Source: Methylocystis sp.
GTDB lineage: Bacteria > Pseudomonadota > Alphaproteobacteria > Rhizobiales > Beijerinckiaceae
Direction: 5' to 3'
Length of the DNA stretch: 64,000 bases
Assembly: GCA_022843405.1 (NCBI GenBank)
Contig: JALHNQ010000002.1
Coordinates: 1-64,000, forward strand
Shown here: positions 7,697 to 19,035 of the stretch, one piece after another
Position numbering within the stretch: the stretch's first letter is position 1
Layout: the number at the start of each line of letters is the position of its first letter
The notes under the pieces: generated by a model
Seen by the model: only the letters and a program-made list of their open reading frames with translations
Database searches by the model: none
Told to the model about the DNA's origin: nothing
Position numbers and translations under genes: made by a program

Positions 7697-9310
7697 CTAT
7701 TCCCTCAAAGCGGAAAGCACGGCGTCGGCGGCGCGAAGGGCGAGCGCGGCGATGGTGAGCGTCGGGTTGGCGGTTCCGCCGGTCGGGAAGACGGCGGCGC
7801 CAACGATAAACAGATTGCGATGCGCATGGGCGCGCACCTCCCTGTCGACGACGGACGTCGCCGGATCGTCGCCCATGCGCGCCGTGCCCATGATATGGCC
7901 TGCGGCTTGGGCGTCGTCCTTGTGCCAAAAGGCTTCGACGCCAACTCTTGCAAACATGTCTTCATGGATGGTTTTCGCGTTGGCGAGCGCGCGCTCGATG
8001 TAGCGGTCTAACTGATAGAAGATCGCCGGGCGCGGCAAGCCGGTCTTTTCGATTTGGGTCAAATTCAGCGTTACTCTGTTGCTCGCCAGCGGCAATTGCT
8101 CCGTCAATGCGGCGACCCGGATATGCCGCGCCGTTTGCGCTCTGAGCGCGGCATCGAGCGCCTTTCCGCGCAAGCCGCCGAGGGCCAGTTCGCGCGCGGT
8201 CGACGCGGGCGCGCCCTTTGGCCAGCTCCAGCCGTCATTGCCGATTTCGAACCGCAACGCCGAATTCTCGGCGCGATCTTTCAGGTCCCGGAAATTTTCA
8301 ATTCCCGAAGTCGCGCCGGGGCCCCGGTAAGGCCAGACCGGTTGGCGCGCGAGCGCCCAGCTGAGCTGGATCGGATGATCCATCAGATTTCGCCCGAGCT
8401 GGTCGGAGCGGTTGGCGACGCCCACAGGAAACGCCTCCGAGGCCGACGCCAGAAGAAGCCGTGGCGTTTCGATGCCATTGGCGGCGATGACGACGACGCG
8501 TGCGACGACGCGTCCCGTCGATCCGTCCGATCGCGTGAATCTGACTGCTTCGACGCGCCCGTCCTGGCGACATTCGACGAAATTGGCGCAAGTTTCGGTC
8601 AGCAGTCGCGCGCCGAGAGATCGGGCGCGGGCGACATGAATGGTCGCATCATATTTCGCCTGGATCGGACAGATTGGAATGCAACTGGCGCTGCCGTGAC
8701 ACGACGGCCGGCCGCCGGACGATGTCGAGAGTCTAGCCTGGGGAGTCGGACGGACGTTGTAGTGCGACGCCTGCAACCCGTCGCGCCATGCGTGATCGAG
8801 GAAACTTTGCGCAATCGGCGGAAAAGGGTAGGGCGCGGAGCGTGGCGAGCCGAGATCATCGGCATTGTCTCCGGCGACTTCGAGCTCCCGTTCAGCCTGG
8901 CAATACCATGGCTCAAGATCGGCATAGGAGATCGGCCAATCAACAGCGAGGCCGAAGAGCGATTTCATCTTGAAATCGGCGGGCACCAGCCGAATGGCGG
9001 TGCCAAGCCAATGCCATGTCGTCCCGCCGACCTGGCGCAAATAGGTCGAACCGAACGGTTGAGGCCCTTTCTGGGCATAGAAGGCGAACGGCTTGTCAGA
9101 TTCTGGATGCGGCGCGAACGTAGCCTGCGCATAGGCCGACTCGGGAGTCTTGGGAAAGGCGTTCTGGTATCGACGCACAGCCGCGGCGCGATTCACTTCG
9201 GGGCCTGCTTCCAAGATGATGACCTTCGCGCCTTTTTGCGCCACGCGGCAGGCGACCAGCGCGCCGGCGACGCCCGAACCGATCACCAATATGTCGGCGT
9301 GAAGGTCCAT
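7697..9310 (-). CDS. GMC family FAD-dependent oxidoreductase
   Basis: N-terminal Rossmann motif DILVIGSGVAGALVACRVAQKGAKVIILEAG; C-terminal HIMGTARMGDDPATSVVD...NLFIVGAAVFPTGGTANPTLTIAALALRAAD. Confidence 0.88.
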   Translation of the reverse strand: MDLHADILVIGSGVAGALVACRVAQKGAKVIILEAGPEVNRAAAVRRYQNAFPKTPESAYAQATFAPHPESDKPFAFYAQKGPQPFGSTYLRQVGGTTWHWLGTAIRLVPADFKMKSLFGLAVDWPISYADLEPWYCQAERELEVAGDNADDLGSPRSAPYPFPPIAQSFLDHAWRDGLQASHYNVRPTPQARLSTSSGGRPSCHGSASCIPICPIQAKYDATIHVARARSLGARLLTETCANFVECRQDGRVEAVRFTRSDGSTGRVVARVVVIAANGIETPRLLLASASEAFPVGVANRSDQLGRNLMDHPIQLSWALARQPVWPYRGPGATSGIENFRDLKDRAENSALRFEIGNDGWSWPKGAPASTARELALGGLRGKALDAALRAQTARHIRVAALTEQLPLASNRVTLNLTQIEKTGLPRPAIFYQLDRYIERALANAKTIHEDMFARVGVEAFWHKDDAQAAGHIMGTARMGDDPATSVVDREVRAHAHRNLFIVGAAVFPTGGTANPTLTIAALALRAADAVLSALRE

Positions 9311-9320
9311 ATCGGGCGCG

Positions 9321-9713
9321 TCACTCCGATGTCGGCGCGAGAGCCCAACTCGCGGCTTCGCCGGGAACGCCGCCGGGCCGCGCAAATCCCATCGCGTCCC
9401 ACATCAGCGCGCCCGTGTAATCGACGCAGATCATGCGTCCGGACTCGACGGTCTGGCCGGAATACCAGTCGGCGACAATTCTGCGCGCGAGGCGATCGGA
9501 GATTTTTCCGCTGCGATCGAATTTGAGACTGCGCATGTAAATCCGGGCGGACTCGGCGGAAAGATGCGCGCGCCCGGTCAGCTTGGCGCTTAGATGGAGG
9601 AAGTCGGCGAGAGGCGAGGTCTTGGCGACAGCCGCGCGAAGCGTCATGCAGGGCGCAAGCGCGCAGCCGATCAGAAGAAGCCGACGCGAAATTTCATGAT
9701 CGATTGCGCGCAT
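9321..9713 (-). CDS. Sugar/sorbitol dehydrogenase small-subunit-like protein
   Basis: 130 aa, RR signal-like N-terminus (ISRRLLLIGCALAP), adjacent to the GMC subunit; resembles the FAD-SLDH small subunit family. Confidence 0.6.
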   Translation of the reverse strand: MRAIDHEISRRLLLIGCALAPCMTLRAAVAKTSPLADFLHLSAKLTGRAHLSAESARIYMRSLKFDRSGKISDRLARRIVADWYSGQTVESGRMICVDYTGALMWDAMGFARPGGVPGEAASWALAPTSE

Positions 9714-9764
9714 GTCGTTCCTGCTTGCAAACGCCGTTCGGCGTTTTGAGGAGTGTCGGCTCTT

Positions 9765-10442
9765 TTAGCCCTTCCATGCAACTTTCTCGTCGAAACCTTT
9801 GATCGCCTCCTCCGATAGCGAGGATGTGAGCAGCTCGTCGAGAACGGCCGGCGGCGCGGTAATGTTGCGACTATACCGAAGTCCAATATCCACGGATTGT
9901 CGATCGGGAAAGCTCGCAAGCAGCAGGGTTCGTCCGGCGCTCTTGACGATCGCGGCGATGGTTTCGAGCTGATTTTCCCAATCCGTTTCCAGCCGCATGA
10001 GCCTGCCGAGATATACGGCGACGCCATCGGCGCCGGCCTCCATCGCGACATAGGCCTGCGTCGCGGTGAAGACGGCCGTGACCAGAGTCGCGCAGCCCAT
10101 GTCCTTCAGCGCCGGGCAGCAGGAGAGACTTGCCGGCGTCGGCGTCAGCTTGATCCAAAGCTGCTTGTCGCGCGCGGCTTTCAAATCGTCGAGACAGAGA
10201 ATCGCCTGTCTGCGAATATCGTCGGCGTCGCCGACCGCCTGAATCATCAGATGCCGAATGGCGCCAATGTCGGCGGACATTTTGCTGAGCTTGCGCGCCG
10301 CGCCGATGTACTCTTCCAGCGACAGGACCTCGGTGCCGGCGGCGCGGGCCATCAAGGCCGGATTGGTGGTGAATCCCTGCACGCCTGGAAATTGCAACGC
10401 TTTCAGGATGGCGTCTTGATCCGCGGTATCGACGAGAAGCAT
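9765..10442 (-). CDS. Transaldolase family protein (fructose-6-phosphate aldolase-like)
   Basis: 225 aa; QGFTTNPALMARA, WIKLTPT, VTAVFTATQAYVAMEAGADGVAVYLGRL. Confidence 0.8.
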   Translation of the reverse strand: MLLVDTADQDAILKALQFPGVQGFTTNPALMARAAGTEVLSLEEYIGAARKLSKMSADIGAIRHLMIQAVGDADDIRRQAILCLDDLKAARDKQLWIKLTPTPASLSCCPALKDMGCATLVTAVFTATQAYVAMEAGADGVAVYLGRLMRLETDWENQLETIAAIVKSAGRTLLLASFPDRQSVDIGLRYSRNITAPPAVLDELLTSSLSEEAIKGFDEKVAWKG

Positions 10443-10477
10443 CGCGCCCCCGCATCCTTTTCCTGCCGAGGCCGTTC

Positions 10478-11215
10478 TCAGCCAGCCCTTTTTCGCGCGC
10501 TCAGCACGACGCTCTTCGGATTGGCAAGGATCGCGTCCCAGAATTCCTGCCCGTAGCGTTCAAGACCTTCCTTGGTGACCGCAAATTGAGACCATCTGGC
10601 GTCGGAGAACCCCGCCCGCTCCAGGGCGTTCTCGTAAGCGCGACGGCTCCATTGGGTGAATTCGATCGAGAAGTCGTCGCCGACAAAACTCATCCGAACG
10701 CGCAGGTTCTCAGGGCCTTTGCTGATCTCTTCGAGAACATAGCCATAGGGGAGTAAATCGTCTCGACCGTTGACGAAGTCGGGATTCGGCACGACGGCGA
10801 TCAGCCTGCCGCCGGGAATCACATTCGCCGCCACGGAGCCGAACATTCGCGCCAGCGTCTGCTCGTCCTTGGCATAGTTGAACAGAAAGACGGCGGTTGC
10901 GACGTCGAATGACCCGAAGATCGCCATCGTCGCGGCGTCGCTGACCTCATAAACAATTCCCAGCGGATTTTCGCTTTCCTCCTCACGCGCCGCCGCGATC
11001 ATCGCCGGCGACAGATCGACGCCGAGCACATATGTCGCGCCGAGTTTTTTTAGAAGCCGGGAAAAATGGCCTGTGCCGCACGCATAGTCGATGGCGCGCG
11101 CTCCCGAGATATCGCCGAGCGCGGATTGGACCGACGGCGTTTCGAGGAAATTGGTGACGTCATCTTTCCGCGCGTGCGAATACTGCCCGCTGATCGTTCG
11201 ATATTGATCCTTCAT
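10478..11215 (-). CDS. Class I SAM-dependent methyltransferase
   Basis: IDYACGTGHFSRLLKKLGATYVLGVDLSPAMIAAA; start placed at MKDQYRTISGQYSH. Confidence 0.8.
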   Translation of the reverse strand: MKDQYRTISGQYSHARKDDVTNFLETPSVQSALGDISGARAIDYACGTGHFSRLLKKLGATYVLGVDLSPAMIAAAREEESENPLGIVYEVSDAATMAIFGSFDVATAVFLFNYAKDEQTLARMFGSVAANVIPGGRLIAVVPNPDFVNGRDDLLPYGYVLEEISKGPENLRVRMSFVGDDFSIEFTQWSRRAYENALERAGFSDARWSQFAVTKEGLERYGQEFWDAILANPKSVVLSARKRAG

Positions 11216-11411
11216 GAGTCGCCTTGAAATATCGTGTCGCTCAATTCGAGTTACAAAGCATTTGCTCGACGCTGGCAAGTTAGGAGGCTTAGAGGCGGAC
11301 GCATCAGTCCGGTCCGTCGAGTTTATCATCGCGGCCGGGGCGCCGATATTTCGATGTCATAAAAAAAATAGGAAAGCATGTCCATCTTTGCGGCTGGGCT
11401 TGGATGATCAG

Positions 11412-11630
11412 ATGATTGACCTGAAATTTATGGCGGTCATGGACTTCGTCGCTTGGTTGCAGGGACGGTATCCGAGGAAGACTGAAAGCGGGGGCGCTGA
11501 AGAATTTGTGCCCTACGAAGACGCCCGCCAGGCCGAAGCGGAAATCGTCGAGGCGTCTGACGCCGATGCGCCGGCATCGGCGCCTGTCGTCGAGACGCGC
11601 CCAACCCCGCGCAGTGATCGGCCGGATTAA
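11412..11630 (+). CDS. Small hypothetical protein
   Basis: ORF with internal start MIDLKFMAVMDFVAWLQGRY; weak support. Confidence 0.3.
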   Translation: MIDLKFMAVMDFVAWLQGRYPRKTESGGAEEFVPYEDARQAEAEIVEASDADAPASAPVVETRPTPRSDRPD

Positions 11631-11696
11631 GCAGCGGTCGTTTTCGGCGCCGGCGACTCGGCCGACCCCGCCGGCGGCGATCCGCGGATATCGCTT

Positions 11697-12035
11697 CTAC
11701 ATGCCCTGGACGACAGGCTCGCCTGCGTTAAGCCAAGCGAGGATGCCGCCGCCGAAATGGGTGTTCGCGTCGCGCCTGCCCATGAGCCGCGCCTGTTCCA
11801 TCGCCGTCACCGAGCGCTTGCCGGAGCGGCAATAGATCACGACCATTTGGCCGTCGCCCGCGACAGGCAGCTGGCTCGGATCGAATTTCGACAGCGGATT
11901 GAAGATCGCGCCGGCGATATGGCCCGCCGCATATTCCTCGGCCTCGCGCACGTCGACAAGCAGGACCGCGCCGGTCGCGAGGCCAGATTTCAACTCCTCC
12001 AGGCTGATGTCATTAAATTGAGTGCCTGCGCTCAT
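11697..12035 (-). CDS. Rhodanese-like domain protein
   Basis: LLVDVREAEEYAAGHIAGAIFNPLS...VVIYCRSGKRSVTAMEQAR (CRSGKRS active loop). Confidence 0.88.
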   Translation of the reverse strand: MSAGTQFNDISLEELKSGLATGAVLLVDVREAEEYAAGHIAGAIFNPLSKFDPSQLPVAGDGQMVVIYCRSGKRSVTAMEQARLMGRRDANTHFGGGILAWLNAGEPVVQGM

Positions 12036-12102
12036 GACGTTAATTCCTCCGATATCCTGTATGGCGCTCCTGGCGCACGCCGCTGAGGTTTCGTATCGCC
12101 GC

Positions 12103-14904
12103 CTACCCCGTATTGCGCAGGCCCGCCGCAATGCCGTTGATCGACATTAGGATGCCTTCCCGAATGTCTTCGCCGCGCTCGCCCGCGCGATGGCGGCGGA
12201 TCAGTTCGACCTGCAGATAGTTGAGCGGCGCGATATAGGGGAAACGGTGCCTGAGCGAGCGCGCGAGCGTCGGATTGTCCGCGAGCCGCTCCTTCGAGCC
12301 GAAAATTTTTTCGAGCGCTTCATTGGCGCGCGCATGTTCCGCCGCGATCATGTCGAAGATACGCGCCGCGAGCGCCCGGTCCTCGACCAGTCCGGCGTAA
12401 TGATGCGCGATCGACATGTCGGTCTTGGACAGGATCATGTCGATGTTGGAGAGCAGCGCGCGGAAGAACGGCCATTCCTGGCTCATCCGGCGCAGCAGCG
12501 CGAGCCGAGCTTTCTCATCCTTTTCGATGAATTGCGCGATCGCCGAGCCGAAGCCGTGCCATCCGGGCAGCGCGACGCGCGCCTGCGCCCATGAAAAACT
12601 CCATGGGATTGCGCGCAGGTCTTCGATCCGGCGCGACGGTTTACGCGAGGCGGGGCGCGAGCCGATATTGAGCGAGGCGATTTCCGAGATCGGCGTCGAC
12701 GAAAAGAAGAAATCGACGAAGCCTTCGGTTCCATAGACAAGGCCGCGATAGGCGGCCATGCCGGCCTGCGACAATTCTTCGGCCGCTTCCAGAAATTCGG
12801 GCGGCGGCGTTTTATGCTCGGAAAGCAGCGTCGCTTCGAGCGTCGCCGCGACGAGCAGTTCGAGATTGACGTGGCCGATCTGCGGATTGGCGTATTTGGC
12901 CGCGATGACCTCGCCCTGCTCGGTCAGACGGATTTGTCCGTTCACCGTGCCGGGCGGCTGCGCGAGAATGGCGTCATAGCTCGGTCCGCCGCCGCGACCG
13001 ACGGTGCCGCCGCGGCCGTGGAACAGGCGCAGGGTCACATTCGTCAGGGAAGCAAAAAACTCCGCCAGCGCGGTCGAGGCGCGGTAGAGTTCCCAGATGC
13101 TCGTTAAGATGCCGCCGTCCTTGTTGGAGTCGGAATAGCCGAGCATCACGTCCTGCTGCCCGCCGGAATTGACGACGAGCTTGAGGATGCCGGGAAGCGC
13201 GTAGAATTCCCGCATGATCGGCGCGGCGTTGCGCAAATCGTCGATGGTCTCGAACAGCGGCACGATGATCAGATCGGCGACCACGGCCTGCGCGTCGCGC
13301 GGATCGAGCGTGCCGCGCATCAGCCCGCATTCTTTTTGCAGCAGCAGCGCTTCGAGCAGGTCGCTCACCGTTTCGGTGTGGCTGATGATATAATGGCGGA
13401 TCGCCTCGTCGCCATAGAGCCGGCGCATCTCGCGCGCGCGCTCCATGATCGTCAGTTCGCTGGTGGCGCGCTCGCTGTAGGTCGCGCCCGGCAGACGCGC
13501 CGGCCGCGGATCGCTGAGCAGCCGCAGCAGCAATTGCTGTTTTTCGGTCTCGGGCAGCGCGGCGTAATCGTCGACGATGCGGGCGTCCTTGAGAAGTTCG
13601 GCGATCGTCTCCTCATGTCGATCCGAGCTTTGCCGCAGATCGAGAGTCGCCAGGTGAAAGCCGAAGACTTCGACGGCGCGGATCAGCGGCTCGAGCCGCT
13701 GCGTGGCGATCACTTCGCTGTGATGAACGCGCAAGGATTCGTCGATAGTGACGAGATCGGCGAGCAGCGCCCAGGAATTGGCGTAAGGCTCGCCCGGCGC
13801 GACGGCGTGGCGCGCCGCCTGGCCGCCGGTCAGTTTCTCCAGCGTGCCGGCGAGGCGGGAATACACGCCGATGAGCGCGCGGCGATAGGGTTCGTCGTCG
13901 CGGTGCGGATTGTCGTCGCCAGAGCGCGCCGCAAGCTCTTCCAGCGCCTTGGTGCAGCCCGCATAGCGCCGCGAAATCGAAAGTTCGGCGCCAAGCTCAT
14001 GCACTTCGACGAGATAAAATCGCAGCGCCGTCTCGCATTGCATGCGCATGGCGGTCGACAGCGACTCCGCCGTGACGTTCGGATTGCCGTCGCGATCGCC
14101 GCCGACCCAGGCGCCCATGCGCAGGAAGGGCGGCACGCGCAGTCCTTCGAGACGTTGTTCGATGTCGGCGTAAAGGCGCGGAATCTCGCGCAGGAAGGTG
14201 CTGCGATAATAGCTCAGCGTATTCTCGATCTCGTCGCGCACGGTCAGTCGCGATTGACGCAAGAGCTCGGTTTGCCAAAGCTGCGACACGCGGGCGCGAA
14301 GCTGCATCTCGTTTTGCGCGCGCTCGGCCTTGCCGCGCAAATGTTCGCGCGCGGCGAGTAGCTTGAAGATCGCATGTTCGGCGTCGAGAAGGCTTTTACG
14401 GCGCACCTCGGTGGGATGCGCCGTTAGCACCGGCGAAATCCAGCCGCGCGCCAGCGCCTGGGCGATCTTGCCGGCCCCGATCGAGGCCTTGCGCAGATGC
14501 GCGAGGGTCGTGGCGAGGCTTGGCGCGCCGCTGAAGGCGCCGCTCGCCTGCGCGCGGGCGCGCTGCTGCAGCGGATGCAGGTCCTCGGCGATATTGGCGA
14601 GATGCGAGAAATAGCTGAAGGCGCGGATCACGGTGCGCGCTTCTTCAGCGGTCAGCGAACGCAGAAGCGCGTCGAGATTTCTGTCCGCTTCGGCGTCGCC
14701 GTTGCGGCTCGCGGCGACCGAAAGCCGCCTGATCGTCTCGATGCGCTCGAAGGCGCCGCTCCCCTCATGTTCGCGCACCGCGTCGCCGAGGAGGCGTCCG
14801 AGAAGGCGAATGTCCTCGATGAGAGATTCATCGCCTTTCGTCGGGTCGGATTCTACCGGAGCGAGCGTGACGGGTTTTTCCTGCGCCTGCGCTTCAAGCT
14901 GCAT
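12103..14904 (-). CDS. ppc: Phosphoenolpyruvate carboxylase
   Basis: 933 aa; [44 protein letters not shown]-terminus. Confidence 0.97.
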   Translation of the reverse strand: MQLEAQAQEKPVTLAPVESDPTKGDESLIEDIRLLGRLLGDAVREHEGSGAFERIETIRRLSVAASRNGDAEADRNLDALLRSLTAEEARTVIRAFSYFSHLANIAEDLHPLQQRARAQASGAFSGAPSLATTLAHLRKASIGAGKIAQALARGWISPVLTAHPTEVRRKSLLDAEHAIFKLLAAREHLRGKAERAQNEMQLRARVSQLWQTELLRQSRLTVRDEIENTLSYYRSTFLREIPRLYADIEQRLEGLRVPPFLRMGAWVGGDRDGNPNVTAESLSTAMRMQCETALRFYLVEVHELGAELSISRRYAGCTKALEELAARSGDDNPHRDDEPYRRALIGVYSRLAGTLEKLTGGQAARHAVAPGEPYANSWALLADLVTIDESLRVHHSEVIATQRLEPLIRAVEVFGFHLATLDLRQSSDRHEETIAELLKDARIVDDYAALPETEKQQLLLRLLSDPRPARLPGATYSERATSELTIMERAREMRRLYGDEAIRHYIISHTETVSDLLEALLLQKECGLMRGTLDPRDAQAVVADLIIVPLFETIDDLRNAAPIMREFYALPGILKLVVNSGGQQDVMLGYSDSNKDGGILTSIWELYRASTALAEFFASLTNVTLRLFHGRGGTVGRGGGPSYDAILAQPPGTVNGQIRLTEQGEVIAAKYANPQIGHVNLELLVAATLEATLLSEHKTPPPEFLEAAEELSQAGMAAYRGLVYGTEGFVDFFFSSTPISEIASLNIGSRPASRKPSRRIEDLRAIPWSFSWAQARVALPGWHGFGSAIAQFIEKDEKARLALLRRMSQEWPFFRALLSNIDMILSKTDMSIAHHYAGLVEDRALAARIFDMIAAEHARANEALEKIFGSKERLADNPTLARSLRHRFPYIAPLNYLQVELIRRHRAGERGEDIREGILMSINGIAAGLRNTG

Positions 14905-15026
14905 ACGATCGCGGCCTTTGAAACATTTCCGCGCCTCAGAGCGCGCCCAGGGCAGCTATAGCAGGCTTCGGGCGCCTTTACGACGCGTCCGGCGATCGGC
15001 GCGCCTCCCGGCTGTCGCGCGCGCTC

Positions 15027-15311
15027 CTAAAAGCCGAAATGCGGCTCCTCCTGGTAGTATTTCCGAAAATCGGTGGGAGACAGCTGCTTCCGGCAGGGTC
15101 GCGACAAATACGGCAGATGACGCTTCAGGCAATTCTCCATCTCGAAAACGAAGACGGTGTTGCCGCCACAGAACCGATCAGCGTCGAACGCGCAGGCGTC
15201 CTGCTCGTCCACCATGTCGTCGGCGGTGTTCCCCGCCCAGGTGTTTACCGCCAGCGCTGGCGTGGCGCTGAAGATGGCGCATAGAAGCGCAAGGAAGATG
15301 GCTTTTTTCAC
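15027..15311 (-). CDS. Small secreted cysteine-rich protein
   Basis: GTG start gives VKKAIFLALLCAIFSATPALA signal peptide, then CAFDADRFCGG...MENCLKRHLPYLSRPCRKQL, resembling a Cys-rich repeat domain. 94 aa. Confidence 0.6.
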   Translation of the reverse strand: MKKAIFLALLCAIFSATPALAVNTWAGNTADDMVDEQDACAFDADRFCGGNTVFVFEMENCLKRHLPYLSRPCRKQLSPTDFRKYYQEEPHFGF

Positions 15312-15511
15312 GAGAACCTCGCCGGAGATTGCGAATGAGCTTAGCCGCCCGAAACTGCTGCAGACCGGACGATTTGACAAGGCCTGTGGCGGCGCGTTCG
15401 CCAAGTAGAGGCGCGGCGAGGACGGGCACTTGTTCGGCGCGGCTGCGCCCCTTATAGACTCCGGCGGCGCCACGTCAGGCCTCATCCCCAGCGCGCGCGA
15501 ATGGTTAAGCC

Positions 15512-16027
15512 ATGCTCGACACAACGGAAATAGCTATCTTCGCCGCGGTCGGCTTGGTCTTCGCCTTGGGCCTTGTGGCGCTCTGCCGATGGTCGGGCGC
15601 TCCGGCCCAGCGCATCGCCGCCTATGCGCTGATCGCGCTGTCCTTCCTCTATGTCGGCTTCGCTTTTCGCGCCGAAGAGCCCGGCGCCTGGGTCGGCTTC
15701 GAGATGACCGGCGTCGCCGTTTTCGGCACGCTCGCCGGCATGTCGATCATCGGCTCCCCCTGGTGGGTCGTCGCCGGCTTCCTCCTGCATCCGCTCTATG
15801 CGATCTACTTTCACTACATCGGCGCCGCATCGCAATTCGCGCCCGCGCCCTTCGTGATCGCCAATGCGGCTTTCGACGTCGCGACGGCGCTCTTCGTCGC
15901 TTATGTGGCGTTGCGCGGCGCGGGCAAGAAGGCGATGACGGCAAGAGAGGCGCCGGCGCCGCCGCGCAAGCTCGCCGCGCGCTCCCAGCATCGCTCGCAA
16001 AGCCGCGACGCCGGAGGTCCAGCGTGA
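15512..16027 (+). CDS. Integral membrane protein, hypothetical
   Basis: 171 aa with several hydrophobic segments; its stop overlaps the bioB GTG start. Confidence 0.65.
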   Translation: MLDTTEIAIFAAVGLVFALGLVALCRWSGAPAQRIAAYALIALSFLYVGFAFRAEEPGAWVGFEMTGVAVFGTLAGMSIIGSPWWVVAGFLLHPLYAIYFHYIGAASQFAPAPFVIANAAFDVATALFVAYVALRGAGKKAMTAREAPAPPRKLAARSQHRSQSRDAGGPA

Positions 16028-17007
16028 ACGCGCCCGTCGATTTTTCGCTTCGCTTCGACTGGCGCGTCGAAGAGATTGTCGCCCTTCACGACCAGCCGCT
16101 GCTCGATCTCGTGGCGCAGGCGAACGCCGTCCATCGCCGCTTTCATGACGTGAACGACGTGCAGAAGGCGGCGCTCTTATCGATCAAGACCGGCGGCTGT
16201 CCGGAAGATTGCTCCTATTGTCCGCAATCGGCGCATCATCGCGAGGTGAAGCTCGACCGTGTCGAACTCATGGAGACGGCGGATGTGCTCGCCGCCGCGA
16301 GAACCGCGAGGGAAGCCGGCGCCGATCGCTTCTGCATGGGCGCGGCCTGGCGTTCGGCGCCCGAGGGCAAGCGCTTCGACGCGGTGCTCGATATGGTGCG
16401 CGGCGTGCACGCGCTCGGCATGGAGGCCTGCGTCACGCTCGGCATGATCAATGAGTTGCAGGCAAAGCGCCTCGTCGACGCCGGACTCACTGCTTATAAC
16501 CACAATCTCGACACCGGCCCGGAATTCTACGGCGAGATCATCACCACCCGCACCTATCAGGACCGCCTCGACACGCTCAAGGCCGTGCGCGGCGCTGGGT
16601 TGGAGATGTGCTGCGGCGGCATCATCGGCATGGGCGAAAGCGTCGCGGACCGCGCCGGCATGTTGCAGACGCTCGCGTCCTTCGATCCGCATCCCGAAAG
16701 CGTGCCGATCAATGCGCTGGTCGCCGTCGAGGGCACGCCGCTCGCCGGGCGCGCGCGGATCGACCCGCTCGATCTCGTGCGGATGATCGCGACGACGCGC
16801 ATCGTCATGCCGAAGTCGCGGGTGCGGCTTTCGGCCGGCCGCTCGTCGCTGTCGCGCGAAGCGCAAATCCTCTGCCTCGTCGCCGGCGCCAATTCGATCT
16901 TCTATGGCGAGAAGCTGCTGACGACCGACAACGCCGGCGTCAATGCAGACGATGCGCTGTTCGCCGCGCTTGCGGCGCGCGAAGCGCGCGCGCCCTCGGC
17001 TTCCTAA
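16024..17007 (+). CDS. bioB: Biotin synthase
   Basis: [20 protein letters not shown] (CxxxCxxC), [28 protein letters not shown]. Confidence 0.96.
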   Translation: MNAPVDFSLRFDWRVEEIVALHDQPLLDLVAQANAVHRRFHDVNDVQKAALLSIKTGGCPEDCSYCPQSAHHREVKLDRVELMETADVLAAARTAREAGADRFCMGAAWRSAPEGKRFDAVLDMVRGVHALGMEACVTLGMINELQAKRLVDAGLTAYNHNLDTGPEFYGEIITTRTYQDRLDTLKAVRGAGLEMCCGGIIGMGESVADRAGMLQTLASFDPHPESVPINALVAVEGTPLAGRARIDPLDLVRMIATTRIVMPKSRVRLSAGRSSLSREAQILCLVAGANSIFYGEKLLTTDNAGVNADDALFAALAAREARAPSAS

Positions 17008-17741
17008 ACGTCCTCGGTCGGACCGAAGATCGCCTCGAAATTCTTGCGCAGCACGGCGTCGACGGACCGCATGTCCGTCGTCACGCCGAGCTCGGCGAGG
17101 CTGGTGACGCCAAGATGCGCGTCGCGCACGCCGCAGGGCGCAATCCCTGAAAAATGAGTCAGATCGGGCGCGACATTGAGCGCGACGCCGTGAAAACTCA
17201 CCCATTGCCTCAGCCGAATCCCGATCGCGGCAATCTTGTCTTCCGCCGTCTCGCCGAGCGGTCCTTTGGCCTTCTCCGGCCGCCCGACCCAAACGCCGAC
17301 GCGCGCCGCACGGCGTTCGCCGGCAACGCCGAAATCGGCAAGCGTCGCGATGATCCAGGATTCAAGCGCGCAAACCAGCGCGCGCACGTCGCGCCGGCGG
17401 TGCGTCAGATCGAGCATGACATAGGCGACGCGCTGCCCCGGTCCATGATAGGTGAACTGGCCGCCGCGCCCGGTGCTAAAGACGGGAAAGCGCGCGTCGA
17501 GCAAATCCTGCGCCTTCGCCGAGGAGCCGCCGGTGTAGATCGGTGGATGTTCGAGCAGCCACACGCATTCGCGCGCTTCGCCCGCGGCGATCGCCGCGGC
17601 GCGCGCCTCCATAAAGGCGACCGCCTCTTCATAAGCGACGAGCCCGTCGCTGACGCGCCATTCGACCGGCGGCGCGCTTGGGTTCGCGCGCATCGCCGCT
17701 GCGTCGACGGCGGGCGCGGGCGGGCAGGCGGCTTGGGTCAT
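17004..17741 (-). CDS. lipB: Octanoyltransferase
   Basis: [20 protein letters not shown]...[46 protein letters not shown]. Confidence 0.93.
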   Translation of the reverse strand: MTQAACPPAPAVDAAAMRANPSAPPVEWRVSDGLVAYEEAVAFMEARAAAIAAGEARECVWLLEHPPIYTGGSSAKAQDLLDARFPVFSTGRGGQFTYHGPGQRVAYVMLDLTHRRRDVRALVCALESWIIATLADFGVAGERRAARVGVWVGRPEKAKGPLGETAEDKIAAIGIRLRQWVSFHGVALNVAPDLTHFSGIAPCGVRDAHLGVTSLAELGVTTDMRSVDAVLRKNFEAIFGPTEDV

Positions 17742-17849
17742 CCCGTCATTTTACACCCATTCAAGGGCAAAGCGTTCCGCCGCTTGTCATCCGAGGGCCG
17801 ATTTGTTAGACGCAGCGCGCCGGCGCTGCGCGTTAAGCGGAGCGCCTTT

Positions 17850-17934
17850 GCGGCCGTGGCGGAATTGGTAGACGCGCTAGCTTGAGGTGCTAGTTGGGCA
17901 ACCAGTGGAGGTTCGAGTCCTCTCGGCCGCACCA
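17850..17934 (+). tRNA. tRNA-Leu(GAG)
   Basis: GCGGCCG acceptor, class II variable arm, loop TTGAGGT, GTTCGAGTC T-loop, encoded CCA. Confidence 0.95.
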
Positions 17935-18144
17935 AGGTTAGCGCCCCGGATGCGCCCAGGAATTTCGGCGCCGCAGCGGGCAAACATCAGCCACATTCCC
18001 CAATGCAATATGCTTGCGCTGGCGCTTGGTCAGCACGAGCCGCCCGCCCGTTCTCGCTAAGGGGCGAACGCCCTGGTTTGCCGAGACCTTCGAGCGGGGT
18101 CGACGACGCCGGCTCTTTTCGTTCCCGCGCCCGGAGAGGGAAGC

Positions 18145-19017
18145 ATGGCTGTATCGTTAAGAGACCATCGCGGGGCGCCCCCGAGGGACAATATCGAAAC
18201 GCGCGCCCGCTATGCGTGGCACGACATCGAGGCCGACTGGCGCGTGGCCTCGCCGCGGCCGAGCGGGCCGCGGCGCCAAGCCTATGCGATGGACTCCGAT
18301 CGCAATTTTGAAAGGGTCGAGCGCTTCTTCTGTTACGGCGCGGCGGCGCTGGTCATCGTCGGCACGGCGATCGTCGTCGTTTCGGCGTTCTGGGGCGAGC
18401 TGCCGCAGAATGTCGATTCAGCCGATCCGATGACGCCTCAAAGGATAGCCTCTTCCGGCGCGGCGGGCTCCGCGACCTTGCATGCGCCGCTGACGAATCC
18501 GCGTTCGCATGAGCAGCCGGTCTCGATCGTCGCCGGGCCGGTTGAGCCGGCGCCGACGCATGAACGCGCCGCCGCGCAGGAATCCGCCGCCGCGCTGGAA
18601 TCGGAAACGGCGCCCATCGCGCAAGCCTCGGAGGCTCTCGCGCCATCGGCCGCGAAACTTGTTCCCGATCCCGACGCTCTCAACGGCGACGTCGCGGGGC
18701 GGCGCGGATTGGCGCGCAGCGGCGCGGAGGATGGCGCGCCCGATACCGCAATGTCTGAGTCGGCCGCGCCGGAGGCGCTGACAAGAAAGTGCCACGTCAG
18801 GATTTCAGGACGCGTGCTCGAAGGCGCCGCCTGTCAAATCACGCGAAAAGGCGGCGCGGTGACCTTCCGATATTCGGGTCAGACGCTCACGCTTTCTCCA
18901 GTTAAGGGAAAAACCTGGTCTGCGGTCCTCGCCGGCAAGACTCTCGGAAACGTCTACAAGAGCGGCTCCTGCTGGGCGTCGAAGAGCATCTATATCTGCG
19001 ATCGCGGCGCGCTCTGA
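18145..19017 (+). CDS. Hypothetical membrane-anchored protein
   Basis: 290 aa; one TM (FCYGAAALVIVGTAIVVVSAFWG), Ala/Pro/Glu-rich linker, C-terminal CHVRISGRVLEGAACQITRKGG domain. Confidence 0.55.
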   Translation: MAVSLRDHRGAPPRDNIETRARYAWHDIEADWRVASPRPSGPRRQAYAMDSDRNFERVERFFCYGAAALVIVGTAIVVVSAFWGELPQNVDSADPMTPQRIASSGAAGSATLHAPLTNPRSHEQPVSIVAGPVEPAPTHERAAAQESAAALESETAPIAQASEALAPSAAKLVPDPDALNGDVAGRRGLARSGAEDGAPDTAMSESAAPEALTRKCHVRISGRVLEGAACQITRKGGAVTFRYSGQTLTLSPVKGKTWSAVLAGKTLGNVYKSGSCWASKSIYICDRGAL

Positions 19018-19035
19018 ACCGCGTTTCGCGCAGGC

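Noticed and set aside
8054-9526. 490-aa plus-strand ORF opposite the GMC oxidoreductase
   Set aside because: Arg-rich shadow translation; the GMC gene explains the region.
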